Part shown: piece by piece, positions 17,538 through 26,940 of the stretch
Position numbering within the stretch: the stretch's first letter is position 1
How the letters are laid out: the number at the start of each line of letters is the position of its first letter
Source of the DNA: an uncultured Hyphomicrobiales bacterium
Lineage (GTDB): Bacteria; Pseudomonadota; Alphaproteobacteria; Rhizobiales; Beijerinckiaceae
Length of the DNA: 37,843 bases
NCBI GenBank assembly: GCA_903900975.1
Contig: CAIUPE010000019.1
Coordinates: 1 to 37,843 of the forward strand
Direction: 5' to 3'
Position numbers and translations under genes: made by a program
Notes under the pieces: model-generated
The model's input: the letters and a program-made list of their open reading frames with translations, nothing else
The model's database searches: none
Told to the model about the DNA's origin: nothing

Positions 17538-18475
17538 GCGAAGAAGATTTCCATCTGGAGCCGATGAAGGGCCCATCCTCCGTCACCCGTTGCGGCTTTG
17601 TGGCGCTGATTGGCGCGCCGAATGTTGGCAAATCCACGCTGGTCAATCAGCTCGTGGGGGCAAAGGTTTCGATCGTCTCGCGCAAGGTTCAGACAACCCG
17701 CACGCAAGTGCGTGGCATAGCGCTAAAAGATGATGCCCAAGTCATCTTTGTCGACACGCCGGGTATTTTTACGCCGAAGCGCCGGTTGGAACGCGCGATG
17801 GTAACCTCTGCCTGGGGTGGGGCAGGGGATGCCGATGCGATCGCGCTGGTGCTCGATGCGCGCAAAGGCGTTGATGAAGAGGCCGAAGCCATCATCGCCG
17901 GCCTGCCCAATCTGACGCAGCCCGTCTATCTGATTTTGAACAAGGTTGATCTCGTGGAGCGTCCGTCGCTGTTGAAGCTGACGGAACACGTCAACACGCT
18001 CTTTCATTTCAAAGAGACCTTCATGGTTTCGGCTTTGACCGGCAGCGGCGTGCCGCGCGTGTTGGAGCGTTTCGCCTCGCTGATGCCGATGGGCGCGTGG
18101 CTTTATCCGGAAGATCAGGTGTCCGACGCGCCGCTTCGGATGCTGGCCTCCGAGATTACCCGCGAAAAATTGTTCGAGCGTTTGCATGACGAATTGCCAT
18201 ATCGCTCGACCGTTGAGACCGACCAATGGCAGGAGCGCAAAGACGGTTCTGTGCGCATCGAGCAGACGATTTTTGTTGAGCGTGAAACGCAGCGCATGAT
18301 TGTGCTGGGCAAAGGCGGCCAACAGATCAAGCTCATTGGCGAATTGGCGCGCAAGGAAATCGGTCTCGAGATTGAAAAGACCGTTCATCTGTTCTTGCAC
18401 GTAAAAGTGCGCGAGAATTGGTCGGATGATCCTGCGCGTTACCGTGAAATGGGGCTGGATTTTCCGAAGGCATAA
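17534..18475 (+). CDS. era: GTPase Era
   Basis: Essential GTPase that binds the 3' end of 16S rRNA and aids 30S assembly. The 313-residue protein has G1 GAPNVGKST, the G2 region VQTTRTQVRG, G3 DTPGIF, G4 NKVD, and a C-terminal KH domain with its VLGKGGQQIKLIG loop. The ATG overlaps the rnc stop codon, indicating translational coupling. recO starts 21 nt after the stop. Confidence 0.97.
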   Translation: MSEEDFHLEPMKGPSSVTRCGFVALIGAPNVGKSTLVNQLVGAKVSIVSRKVQTTRTQVRGIALKDDAQVIFVDTPGIFTPKRRLERAMVTSAWGGAGDADAIALVLDARKGVDEEAEAIIAGLPNLTQPVYLILNKVDLVERPSLLKLTEHVNTLFHFKETFMVSALTGSGVPRVLERFASLMPMGAWLYPEDQVSDAPLRMLASEITREKLFERLHDELPYRSTVETDQWQERKDGSVRIEQTIFVERETQRMIVLGKGGQQIKLIGELARKEIGLEIEKTVHLFLHVKVRENWSDDPARYREMGLDFPKA

Positions 18476-18496
18476 TCGTTGAGAGGCTGACCGGCG

Positions 18497-19225
18497 ATGG
18501 AATGGCAGGACGAAGGCATCGTGATCGGTGTGCGGCGTCTGGGCGAGCGCGATGTCATTCTTGAAGCCATGACGCGCGAGCATGGCCGTCATTTGGGCGT
18601 GGTGCGCAGTGGGCGCTCGCAGCGGATGCAGCCTGCGCTTCAGGCAGGCAATGGCTGCGATCTCGTTTGGCGCGCGCGGCTTGATGAGCAATTGGGCCAG
18701 TTCGCCATTGAGCCAACCAAAATGCGCGCCGCCGCGTTGATGGGGTCGGCCTCAGCCCTTTATGCCATGGCCACCCTTGGTGCCTTGCTCAGATTATTAC
18801 CCGAGCGTGATCCGCATCCTGCTTTGTTTGAAACGCTGACCATCGTTCTGGATGCGCTCGACCAGCCGCAGCTTGCTGCCCCTTTATTGGTACGGTTTGA
18901 AATGGCACTGTTGAGTGAGTTGGGCTTCGGGCTCGATTTGACCGAATGCGCGGCAACAGGGGCCAATGACCGACTGATTTATGTGTCGCCCAAATCGGGG
19001 CGTGCCGTATCGGAAGCCGCCGGCGAGCCGTATCGGGACCGTTTATTGGCGTTACCGGAGTTTCTAAAGGGCGGTGATACCGGCTTTCCAGGCCCGAATG
19101 AGATTGCCGATGGCTTGGCGCTTACCGGCTTTTTTCTGGAGCGGCATTTGTTTGGTCCACGCGGTGTGGCGATGCCTGAGGCGAGGGCGGCCTTTGTCGC
19201 TTTGTTTCCCGCAGATCCGTTTTAA
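18497..19225 (+). CDS. recO: DNA repair protein RecO
   Basis: RecO binds DNA and, with RecR, loads RecA onto SSB-coated gaps. The 242-residue protein has the N-terminal OB-fold start WQDEGIVIGVRRLGERDVILE, HGRHLGVVRSGRS, and the helical C-terminal part with LVRFEMALLSELGFGLDL. Zinc-site cysteines present in some RecO proteins are mostly absent here: one cysteine lies in TECAATG and I see no matching partners. It follows era in the conserved era-recO order, with a GAGAGG upstream of the ATG. Confidence 0.94.
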   Translation: MEWQDEGIVIGVRRLGERDVILEAMTREHGRHLGVVRSGRSQRMQPALQAGNGCDLVWRARLDEQLGQFAIEPTKMRAAALMGSASALYAMATLGALLRLLPERDPHPALFETLTIVLDALDQPQLAAPLLVRFEMALLSELGFGLDLTECAATGANDRLIYVSPKSGRAVSEAAGEPYRDRLLALPEFLKGGDTGFPGPNEIADGLALTGFFLERHLFGPRGVAMPEARAAFVALFPADPF

Positions 19226-19314
19226 GGAATTGATCGGGACAAGTCGTTTGAAGTGCTTGCCGCGAATCACCCGTGCAGGGTAGCCATGGCCCTTGGTTTT
19301 AAAGGGAATTATCG

Positions 19315-21561
19315 ATGGGCAAGCCGGTTGAACCGCCTGAGGGTTCGGGTGTTGAAGTCATCTCGCTGAAGGATGCGCTGGAAGAGCGCTATCTCGCTTA
19401 TGCGCTTTCCACGATTATGCACCGCGCGCTGCCCGATGCGCGTGATGGGTTGAAGCCCGTTCACCGCCGTCTGCTTTATGCCATGCGCTTGCTCAGGCTT
19501 GACCCCGGTCAGGCGTTCAAGAAGTGCGCCCGCGTGGTGGGTGACGTGATCGGTAAATACCATCCGCATGGCGACCAATCCGTCTATGACGCGTTGGTGC
19601 GCCTCGCGCAGGATTTTGCCGTGCGCTATCCGCTGGTCGATGGCCAAGGCAATTTCGGCAATATTGACGGCGATAATGCCGCCGCCATGCGATACACCGA
19701 GGCACGCCTGACGGAAGTTGCGCGCCTGCTGCTCGATGGTCTGGATGAGGATTCGGTCGATTTCCGCGAGACCTATGACGGCTCGGAAGAAGAGCCGATG
19801 GTGTTGCCCGCGGCCTTCCCGAACCTCCTGGCCAATGGCTCGCAAGGCATTGCGGTGGGCATGGCAACTTCGATTGCCCCGCATAACGCCGCTGAATTAT
19901 GCGATGCCGCGCTCTATCTGATTTCGCACCAGCAGGCGACCTCCGAGCAGCTGATGACGTTTGTGCCGGGGCCGGATTTTCCGACCGGTGGTATTATCGT
20001 TGAGAGCCGCGCTTCGATGCTGGAGACCTACCGCACGGGTCGTGGGTCGTTCCGTGTTCGGGCTCGTTGGGAGAAGGAAGAGTTGGCGCGCGGCGGCTGG
20101 GTCGTCGTGATCACCGAAATTCCCTATATGGTGCCGAAATCGCGGTTGATCGAAAAGATCGCCGAGTTTTTGACCGATAAACGGCTGCCTTTGCTCGCCG
20201 ATGTGCGCGATGAGTCGGCGGAAGATATCCGCATCGTGCTTGAGCCGCGTGCGCGGACGGTAGATCCTGAAATTCTGATGGAATCGCTCTTCAAGCTGAC
20301 CGAGCTTGAAAGCCGGTTCTCCATGAACATGAATGTGCTGACCGCAGGGCTTGTGCCGCGCGTGTTGGGCTTGGCGGAAGTGCTGCGCGAATGGCTGAGC
20401 CATCGCCGTGTGGTGTTGGAGCGCCGTTCACGCTTCCGGCTTGGCCAGATCGACAAGCGGCTTGAAATTCTGCGCGGGCTTTTGATCGTTTATCTCGATC
20501 TCGACAAGGTCATCAAAATCATCCGCGAGGAAGACGAGCCCAAAGTCGAGCTGATGCGCTATTTTGAACTCAACGACGTGCAGGCCGACGCGATTTTGAA
20601 CACGCGGTTGCGCTCGCTTCGTAAGCTTGAGGAAATGGAGCTGAAGCGGGAATTCGAGGCGCTTTCACTGGAAAAATCCGAAGTTGAATCCTTGCTGGGC
20701 TCAACGGATAAGCAGTGGAAAGTGGTGGCTTCCCAAATCCGCGATGTGAAGAAGAGCTTCTCGCAAGATACAGCTCTCGGTAAGCGCCGCTCAACCTTTG
20801 CGGATGCACCGGTGGTCGGCGATTTCGACCTTACGGAGGCGATGGTCGAGCGCGAGCCTTTGACGGTTCTCTTGTCCGATAAGGGCTGGATCCGCGCGAT
20901 GAAGGGTCATGCAACCGATCTGACATCGGTGCAGTTTAAGGGCGATGACCGATTGGCACTGTCGTTCCATACCGAGACGACGGCCAAAATCATGGTGCTG
21001 ACCACCAATGGCAAGGTCTATACGCTCGACGCCTCCAAGCTCCCGGGCGGACGCGGCTTCGGCGATCCGGTGCGGTTGATGGCCGATATTGACGAGGGTG
21101 CCGATATCGTCACCGCATGGGCGCATAAGCCTGGTGCGAAGCTGATTTTTGCGTCCTCGGCGGGTCGTGGCTTTGTTGCCAGCTCAGATGACACGGTGGC
21201 TAATACGCGTAAGGGCCGTCAGATGCTTAATCTCGACGACAAGGAAACCGCCCGTTTCGCCGTGTTGGTGGAAGGTGACCACGTTGCTACCATTGGCGAA
21301 AACCGCAAATTATTGTGCTTCCCGTTGAGCCAAATGGTCGAAATGGCCCGCGGCAAGGGCGTTCGGTTGCAGAAATATAAGGATGGCGGACTATCAGACA
21401 TCCGCACCTTTACCTTGGCCGATGGTTTGACGTGGAAAGATACGTCGGACCGGACATGGACAGTGGCCGAGCCTGAATTGAAGGAATGGATAGGCAACCG
21501 CGCGGAAGCAGGCCGTTTGCCGCCTAAGGGCTTTCCGAAGTCGAACAGGTTTTCGGGGTAG
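19315..21561 (+). CDS. parC: DNA topoisomerase IV subunit A
   Basis: Breakage-reunion subunit of topoisomerase IV, which decatenates daughter chromosomes. The 748-residue protein has the GyrA/ParC winged-helix core with [18 protein letters not shown] (about 40-57), [17 protein letters not shown] (quinolone-determining region, about 77-93), and the active-site Tyr near 127 in AMRYTEARL. The C-terminal half has beta-pinwheel-like blades, including [15 protein letters not shown] and RKGRQMLNL. It lacks a strict GyrA box, and its length and gene context favour ParC over GyrA. The C-terminus faces a palindromic repeat and a convergent bpt gene. Confidence 0.94.
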   Translation: MGKPVEPPEGSGVEVISLKDALEERYLAYALSTIMHRALPDARDGLKPVHRRLLYAMRLLRLDPGQAFKKCARVVGDVIGKYHPHGDQSVYDALVRLAQDFAVRYPLVDGQGNFGNIDGDNAAAMRYTEARLTEVARLLLDGLDEDSVDFRETYDGSEEEPMVLPAAFPNLLANGSQGIAVGMATSIAPHNAAELCDAALYLISHQQATSEQLMTFVPGPDFPTGGIIVESRASMLETYRTGRGSFRVRARWEKEELARGGWVVVITEIPYMVPKSRLIEKIAEFLTDKRLPLLADVRDESAEDIRIVLEPRARTVDPEILMESLFKLTELESRFSMNMNVLTAGLVPRVLGLAEVLREWLSHRRVVLERRSRFRLGQIDKRLEILRGLLIVYLDLDKVIKIIREEDEPKVELMRYFELNDVQADAILNTRLRSLRKLEEMELKREFEALSLEKSEVESLLGSTDKQWKVVASQIRDVKKSFSQDTALGKRRSTFADAPVVGDFDLTEAMVEREPLTVLLSDKGWIRAMKGHATDLTSVQFKGDDRLALSFHTETTAKIMVLTTNGKVYTLDASKLPGGRGFGDPVRLMADIDEGADIVTAWAHKPGAKLIFASSAGRGFVASSDDTVANTRKGRQMLNLDDKETARFAVLVEGDHVATIGENRKLLCFPLSQMVEMARGKGVRLQKYKDGGLSDIRTFTLADGLTWKDTSDRTWTVAEPELKEWIGNRAEAGRLPPKGFPKSNRFSG

Positions 21562-21581
21562 GGTGTAGGGAATTGATATTT

Positions 21582-21694
21582 CCTTCTCCTTGAAGGAGAA
21601 GGTGTCGCCGGAGGCGACGGATGAGGTTCTAAGGGTTGACGCTAGACCCTCACCCGACCCCCTTCGGGGGCCACCCTCTCCCAGAGGGAGAGGG
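21582..21694. repeat. Mosaic palindromic intergenic repeat
   Basis: A compact array of hairpins fills the gap between convergent parC and bpt. Stem 1 is CCTTCTCCT/AGGAGAAGG at 21582-21602. Stem 2 is GTCGCC/GGCGAC at 21604-21618. A third is a CCCCC/GGGGG hairpin near 21658-21670, and stem 4 is CCCTCTCCC/GGGAGAGGG at 21674-21694. The layout and wording match REP/RIME-like palindromic repeats common in Hyphomicrobiales genomes. It could serve as a bidirectional transcription stop for the two genes that converge on it. Only one copy is seen in this window. Confidence 0.75.
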
Positions 21695-21711
21695 AATTTG
21701 CTCTCTACGCC

Positions 21712-22464
21712 CTAATCGGCTTCAACCCTTTTCCAGCCATCAAGGCCCAAGCGCTCTTGCGGTAAAAACCGTGCTTTATAGGCCATTTTCTTCGAGCCCT
21801 CGATCCAATAACCGAGATAGAGATAGGGCAGGCCGAGCTTGCGTGCGCGCTCGATGTGATCGAGGATCATATAGGTGCCGAGGCTGCGCTCTGATAGTTC
21901 CGGATTGAAAAACGAATAAACCATCGACAAGCCATCAGCCATAACGTCGGTAAGCGCGGTTGCAAGCAATGGACCGGTGCCTTGCCCTGTGAGGAAACTA
22001 TCAATTCCCCGCTTACGGTATTCGATAAGTTTGGTGTCAACATGGCTGTCTTCGATCATCAGCGTGAAGTCGAGCACGCTCATATCTATCATGCCGCCAT
22101 CCGAGTGCCGATCGCCGAGATAGTCGCGAAAGAGGCTGTAATGGTCCGATTGGGCAACATTAGGAACCAGGGCGCCGATCAGATCTGCATTATCCTCCAG
22201 CACCCGCCGCATATTACGCGATGGGCGGAAGTCATCGACCGCAACACGGATCGACACACAGGCGTTGCAAAGGTCGCAGGCCGGACGGTAAGCGATGGTT
22301 TGGGAGCGACGAAAGCCAGCTTGGGTGAGAAGATCATTGAGTGGCGCCGCCCGTCTTCCGACCAGATGGGTGAAGACCTTCCGCTCGACTTTGCCCGCAA
22401 GATAGCCGCAGGCTTGCGGTGCAGTCATAAAAAATTGCGGGGGATTTTGCTGCTGGTTGGTCAC
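21712..22464 (-). CDS. bpt: Aspartate/glutamate leucyltransferase (arginyl-tRNA-protein transferase family)
   Basis: Transfers leucine from Leu-tRNA to N-terminal Asp or Glu of proteins, marking them for ClpS/ClpAP degradation (N-degron pathway). The 250-residue length fits the bacterial Bpt type. Diagnostic parts are the N-terminal cysteine cluster [16 protein letters not shown] (about 58-73), the [19 protein letters not shown] segment, and [19 protein letters not shown] near the C-terminus, which carries conserved tRNA/substrate contacts. It converges on parC across the palindromic repeat. Confidence 0.94.
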   Translation of the reverse strand: MTNQQQNPPQFFMTAPQACGYLAGKVERKVFTHLVGRRAAPLNDLLTQAGFRRSQTIAYRPACDLCNACVSIRVAVDDFRPSRNMRRVLEDNADLIGALVPNVAQSDHYSLFRDYLGDRHSDGGMIDMSVLDFTLMIEDSHVDTKLIEYRKRGIDSFLTGQGTGPLLATALTDVMADGLSMVYSFFNPELSERSLGTYMILDHIERARKLGLPYLYLGYWIEGSKKMAYKARFLPQERLGLDGWKRVEAD

Positions 22465-22712
22465 GGGGCGTCCGAAACGTTAAAAAAAGACGAAGAATCA
22501 CACATGGCCACAAGATTGATAGGCTCGACCAAGATCTGGCGCAAAGATGGTTGGGAGCGCCGATAATCATCGATCTATATAGAACACGAATGCCGCTCGG
22601 CAACGGGTCTTTGATAAATTAGCATTGGATGAACACGGTAAGTAGCTTTCCGGATGCAAGGGTAGGTATTAAGGTTTCAGCGAATTTGCGATCGGTTTGG
22701 GAGTTTTGGTCT

Positions 22713-23285
22713 ATGGTGCATCGTGCGTCCCTCAAAATGGCGATTCTATCGGCCATGATTTTAGCATTGGCCGCTTGCGTGTCGACGCCGACAAAATTTT
22801 CCGGCAATGTTCCGGTGCGCGACGTTTCGCAGGAAGCGGTGGCGCTCATTAATGAGTTCCGTGCCAGCAACGGGTTGGGGCCTGTAATGGTTGATGGGTC
22901 GCTGGTAGAAGCAGCGCGATATCAGGCCGTCGCGATGGCATCGGCCAATGTATTGTCGCATGAAATTGGTGGCGATTTTACCTCCCGTATGAATTCCGCA
23001 GGCTTTGTTGAAGCTAACGCTGCCGAAAATGTCGGCGCGGGCCATGCAACCGTTGAAGATGCAATCAATGCTTGGATCCGCTCTCCGCATCATCATGAGA
23101 ATATGTTGATGAAGGATGCGACCCGAATGGGTATGGTCGTTGCCGACGCGCCAAATTCCCGTTACCATAATTATTGGGCGTTGGATTTGGCTTCGTCAGG
23201 CGCGAATGCTCCGCCGAAGGTGGCTCCTGCAAAAGCGCCCAAGGCGACGGCCGCTAACGCAATTTCTTTGTTTATCCAACAATAG
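22713..23285 (+). CDS. CAP-domain (SCP/PR-1-like) lipoprotein
   Basis: Secreted protein of 190 residues with a CAP domain (cysteine-rich secretory/PR-1 superfamily). The start at 22713 is chosen because a GGAG lies 9 nt upstream, giving MVHRASLKMAILSAMILALAAC with a lipobox (LALAAC). A longer frame to 22629 would hide the signal. CAP elements follow: ALINEFRASNGLGPV, ARYQAVAMASANVLSHEIG, ENVGAGHATVEDAINAWIRSPHHHENML and a final WALDLA. An Ala/Pro/Lys-rich tail ends the protein. Bacterial CAP proteins are poorly characterised, so a cell-envelope role is the most that can be inferred. Confidence 0.85.
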   Translation: MVHRASLKMAILSAMILALAACVSTPTKFSGNVPVRDVSQEAVALINEFRASNGLGPVMVDGSLVEAARYQAVAMASANVLSHEIGGDFTSRMNSAGFVEANAAENVGAGHATVEDAINAWIRSPHHHENMLMKDATRMGMVVADAPNSRYHNYWALDLASSGANAPPKVAPAKAPKATAANAISLFIQQ

Positions 23286-23294
23286 CGCCGTGAG

Positions 23295-24362
<1,068 letters not shown>

Positions 24363-24443
24363 TCAAAGCCAAAATCTTGAATAAACAAGCCTTGTTGCAC
24401 AGCAGGCCGCCACGTTGGGCTGATACATAAGGATAGCACCGTT

Positions 24444-24857
24444 ATGGCGATCCATCTTGATGCTTCTGCAGTCGGCTGGGAGCGTCCGTTGCAATGGGGT
24501 TATCGGGTTGTGGCCCTTTTATGGCTCATGAAAGGGCTTTACGGTTGGGCCGTCTTGATGGGGCTTAATAGCCATGGCCAGGATTTCGTCCACCTTGCCG
24601 GCTGGGTGCCTTTTTTTGTGCCAATCGTTTTGCCGATCGTCGATATGATCGCCGGAGTGGCGCTATGGATTTCGTGGCGTTGGGGCGGCGGAGTCTGGGC
24701 GATCGCCGCTTTTGGCTATCTCTGCGTTGAGGCTGCTGGAATGACGACCTTTCAGCCAAAAGGCGAGGCGGGATTAGTAGCGATTATGCTGGCACTGCAT
24801 GTGGTCAGAATGCTTTTTGTGCGAGCTAAATCCGAGCAAACGATGACAATCGTCTAA
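24444..24857 (+). CDS. DUF6163-type small membrane protein
   Basis: Integral membrane protein of 137 residues with about four hydrophobic segments (about 18-40, 51-75, 80-99 and 106-126). It resembles the DUF6163 family, which in Hyphomicrobiales is found next to ldtR and an L,D-transpeptidase gene, as here. No catalytic motif is visible. The function is unknown. Conserved linkage to a peptidoglycan crosslinking enzyme and its regulator points to the cell envelope, by inference only. Confidence 0.75.
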   Translation: MAIHLDASAVGWERPLQWGYRVVALLWLMKGLYGWAVLMGLNSHGQDFVHLAGWVPFFVPIVLPIVDMIAGVALWISWRWGGGVWAIAAFGYLCVEAAGMTTFQPKGEAGLVAIMLALHVVRMLFVRAKSEQTMTIV

Positions 24858-24951
24858 TTTTATCCACCATATTCGTAATTCCCTCACCACGTCGAGCATA
24901 AACCTTTTATTCATTTTAATTGTTAAGTCGTCTTTTACGTGCATAACTATA

Positions 24952-24966
24952 ATTACCTAACGTAAT
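24952..24966. promoter_or_regulatory. Inverted repeat in the ldtR upstream region
   Basis: ATTAC and GTAAT form an inverted repeat with a 5-nt spacer, 35-49 nt before the ldtR ATG, in a locally AT-rich stretch. MarR-family regulators commonly bind such sites in their own promoter. This is a candidate autoregulatory site only. Confidence 0.35.
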
Positions 24967-25000
24967 GATTGTATTTTTATCATGAAGTGGGTTTTTAAAC

Positions 25001-25513
25001 ATGAACAAAATTGTCAAGATTTCCGTTGCAGATGTGGGGGTTGATGCCGTTTCATCTCATCATCCTTTTTATCTCGAAGCGCTTTCGCTCGTAGAGCGAT
25101 TGCACCGTTCACTGTTAGACGTCATCAAGAATGAGTTTGATCGACGGAGCCGCTCAGATATCAATCCGGTACAGGCTTTATTGCTGTTCAATATCGGGGA
25201 TAAAGAACTGACGGCCGGCGAGCTTCGTTCGCGCGGTTATTATCTAGGTTCGAACGTGTCATATAACGTCAAGAAACTGGTCGAAATGGGGTTTTTGTCT
25301 CACGAGCGCTCGCGCACGGATCGACGTTCGGTTCGGATCAGTTTGACCGGTAAGGGCGAAGATATCCATCATATTGTCGCCGGCCTATATGAAAAGCATA
25401 TGAAGACCGTTGAGCAGGTGGGGGGGATTTCCGATGTTGAGTTCCGACAGACTAACGCTGTCCTTGTCCGATTAGAGCGCTTTCTTAATGATCATGTGAA
25501 ATATCGCCTTTAG
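25001..25513 (+). CDS. ldtR: MarR-family transcriptional regulator LdtR
   Basis: Winged-helix regulator of 170 residues. It has the MarR layout: N-terminal dimerisation helix (SLVERLHRSLLDVIKNEF), helix-turn-helix region LTAGELRSRGYYLGSNVSYNVKKLVEMGFLS (about 71-101), and the wing with RSRTDRRSVRISLTGKG (about 104-120). In Liberibacter and relatives, LdtR controls the L,D-transpeptidase gene ldtP and osmotic/stress traits. Here the gene sits directly upstream of such an enzyme and downstream of a DUF6163 gene, the expected neighbourhood. An inverted repeat in its promoter may be an autoregulatory operator. Confidence 0.87.
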   Translation: MNKIVKISVADVGVDAVSSHHPFYLEALSLVERLHRSLLDVIKNEFDRRSRSDINPVQALLLFNIGDKELTAGELRSRGYYLGSNVSYNVKKLVEMGFLSHERSRTDRRSVRISLTGKGEDIHHIVAGLYEKHMKTVEQVGGISDVEFRQTNAVLVRLERFLNDHVKYRL

Positions 25514-25594
25514 TTGGCAAGCCCATCAAAGTTGGCAAAAATATCTGGCTTGGTCATGAAAATGACAAACCTGTCCTGAACATGGAGGAGCCAT

Positions 25595-25626
25595 CGGTAA
25601 AGGAGTGCGAAAGCATTCCTTTACCG
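25595..25626 (+). promoter_or_regulatory. GAAA-capped hairpin in the ldtP leader
   Basis: CGGTAAAGGAGTGC and GCATTCCTTTACCG form a 14-bp arm pair (one G-T wobble) closed by a GAAA tetraloop. It lies between the ldtR stop and the ldtP signal peptide. No T-run follows, so a simple intrinsic terminator is unlikely. The 5' arm contains AAAGGAG, a sequence that could act as a ribosome-binding site and would be masked in the fold. A GTG-initiated start at 25605 would lie inside this hairpin. Confidence 0.6.
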
Positions 25627-25682
25627 TCTTGGGTGATACTCTCTTCAGGTTTATGGGAATCATGGTCATGCTCGTTGCTACA

Positions 25683-26936
25683 ATGGTGTCACGGCGTTCG
25701 TTTCTTCTTGGAACTGTGGCGGTCGTGATGGCCACCAGCCTTCCGAAGGCATCGTTTGCACAGAATCTGGAAGATGATCAGGGTGATCAGGCGGAATGGG
25801 TGCAAAATTACGATGCAGCGACGTCCAAGACGCTAGATCGATCGACATTGCCGCTCTTGTCGCCTGAAACCCTGAACGCGACAATGAATGCGCTCGAATC
25901 CTTCAAGTCTATTGTCGCCAAAGGCGGTTGGCCCGAGATGCCACACGTTCCCTTGAAGCTGGGTATGCAGAATCCTGCCGTAGTTGATCTGCGCAAGCGC
26001 CTGATCGCATCAGGTGATCTTGATGCTTCCGCAGGCCTTTCCGATACGTTTGATTCTTTTGTAGAGACCGGTGTTCGCCGCTTCCAGGAGCTCCACGGGC
26101 TCCGTCCTACCGGGCTGGTTAATTCACAAACCATCACGGCGTTGAACATCCCGGCCGACGTGCGGATGAAGCAGTTGGAAGTGAACGTCATTCGCCTTCG
26201 CTCATATGCCACCAATCCAGGGTATCGCTATGTGGTAGCCAATATTCCAGGGGCGATGGTGGAGACGGTCGAGGATAATGTGGTGCAGACGCGGCATGCT
26301 GCGGGCGTTGGTAAAATCGATCGGCAATCGCCAATCATGACCACGAAAGTGATTGATATCAATTTCAATCCGTTTTGGACCGTTCCGGCCTCGATCATCA
26401 AAAAGGATCTGATCCCGAAGATGCAGGCTAATCCAGATTATCTGACCGAGAACAAGATTCGGATCTTTACCAGCGATGGTCAGGAGGTGACGCCAGAGCG
26501 TATTAATTGGAAGAGTGATGAGGCGACGCATTACCAATTCAGGCAAGATCCGGGTGGCGAGTTCAACTCGCTGGGTTTTGTGCGCATTAATATTGCTAAT
26601 CCCTATGGCGTTTATATGCACGATACGCCAGCCAAGGGTATTTTTGGTGATGATTATCGCTTCGTATCGTCCGGCTGTATGCGCGTACAAAATGTCCGCG
26701 ATTATGTCGAATGGCTGTTAAAGGAAACACCCGGCTGGACGCGCGCGCAGATTGACGAGGCGATCCAGTCCGGCCAACGGGTGGATGCTAAGTTGGCCAA
26801 GCCTGTGCCGGTGTTCTGGATTTATATCACCGCTTGGGCAACCCAAGACGGACTCGTTCAATTCCGCGACGACATTTACAACAAAGACGGTTTGGGGGCC
26901 GTACCGCTCGCCACTGTCGTTCAGACCGACCAGTAA
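25683..26936 (+). CDS. ldtP: L,D-transpeptidase (YkuD domain) with peptidoglycan-binding domain
   Basis: Periplasmic enzyme that forms 3-3 crosslinks in peptidoglycan or attaches proteins to it. With the ATG at 25683 the protein has 417 residues. It begins MVSRRSFLLGTVAVVMATSLPKASFA, a signal peptide with a twin-arginine-like SRRSFL motif. In-frame alternatives are an ATG at 25653 and a GTG at 25605; none has an ideal ribosome-binding site. A PG_binding_1-like domain (about 96-165, NPAVVDLRKRLIA to TGLVNSQTITALNI) precedes the YkuD domain. Its catalytic Cys is near 332 in FVSSGCMRVQNV, with a His in YGVYMHDTPAKGIF. The motif reads SSGCMRV rather than the common SHGCIR. The gene follows ldtR, its probable regulator. 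Confidence 0.88.
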   Translation: MVSRRSFLLGTVAVVMATSLPKASFAQNLEDDQGDQAEWVQNYDAATSKTLDRSTLPLLSPETLNATMNALESFKSIVAKGGWPEMPHVPLKLGMQNPAVVDLRKRLIASGDLDASAGLSDTFDSFVETGVRRFQELHGLRPTGLVNSQTITALNIPADVRMKQLEVNVIRLRSYATNPGYRYVVANIPGAMVETVEDNVVQTRHAAGVGKIDRQSPIMTTKVIDINFNPFWTVPASIIKKDLIPKMQANPDYLTENKIRIFTSDGQEVTPERINWKSDEATHYQFRQDPGGEFNSLGFVRINIANPYGVYMHDTPAKGIFGDDYRFVSSGCMRVQNVRDYVEWLLKETPGWTRAQIDEAIQSGQRVDAKLAKPVPVFWIYITAWATQDGLVQFRDDIYNKDGLGAVPLATVVQTDQ

Positions 26937-26940
26937 GCCC

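Noticed and set aside
17723-18691. 322-codon minus-strand frame opposite era and recO
   Set aside because: His/Arg-rich translation typical of antisense shadows. Era and RecO are unmistakable on the other strand.
25605-25682. Longer N-terminus for the L,D-transpeptidase starting at GTG 25605
   Set aside because: The start would lie inside the strong leader hairpin and would place about 26 residues before the twin-arginine-like signal.
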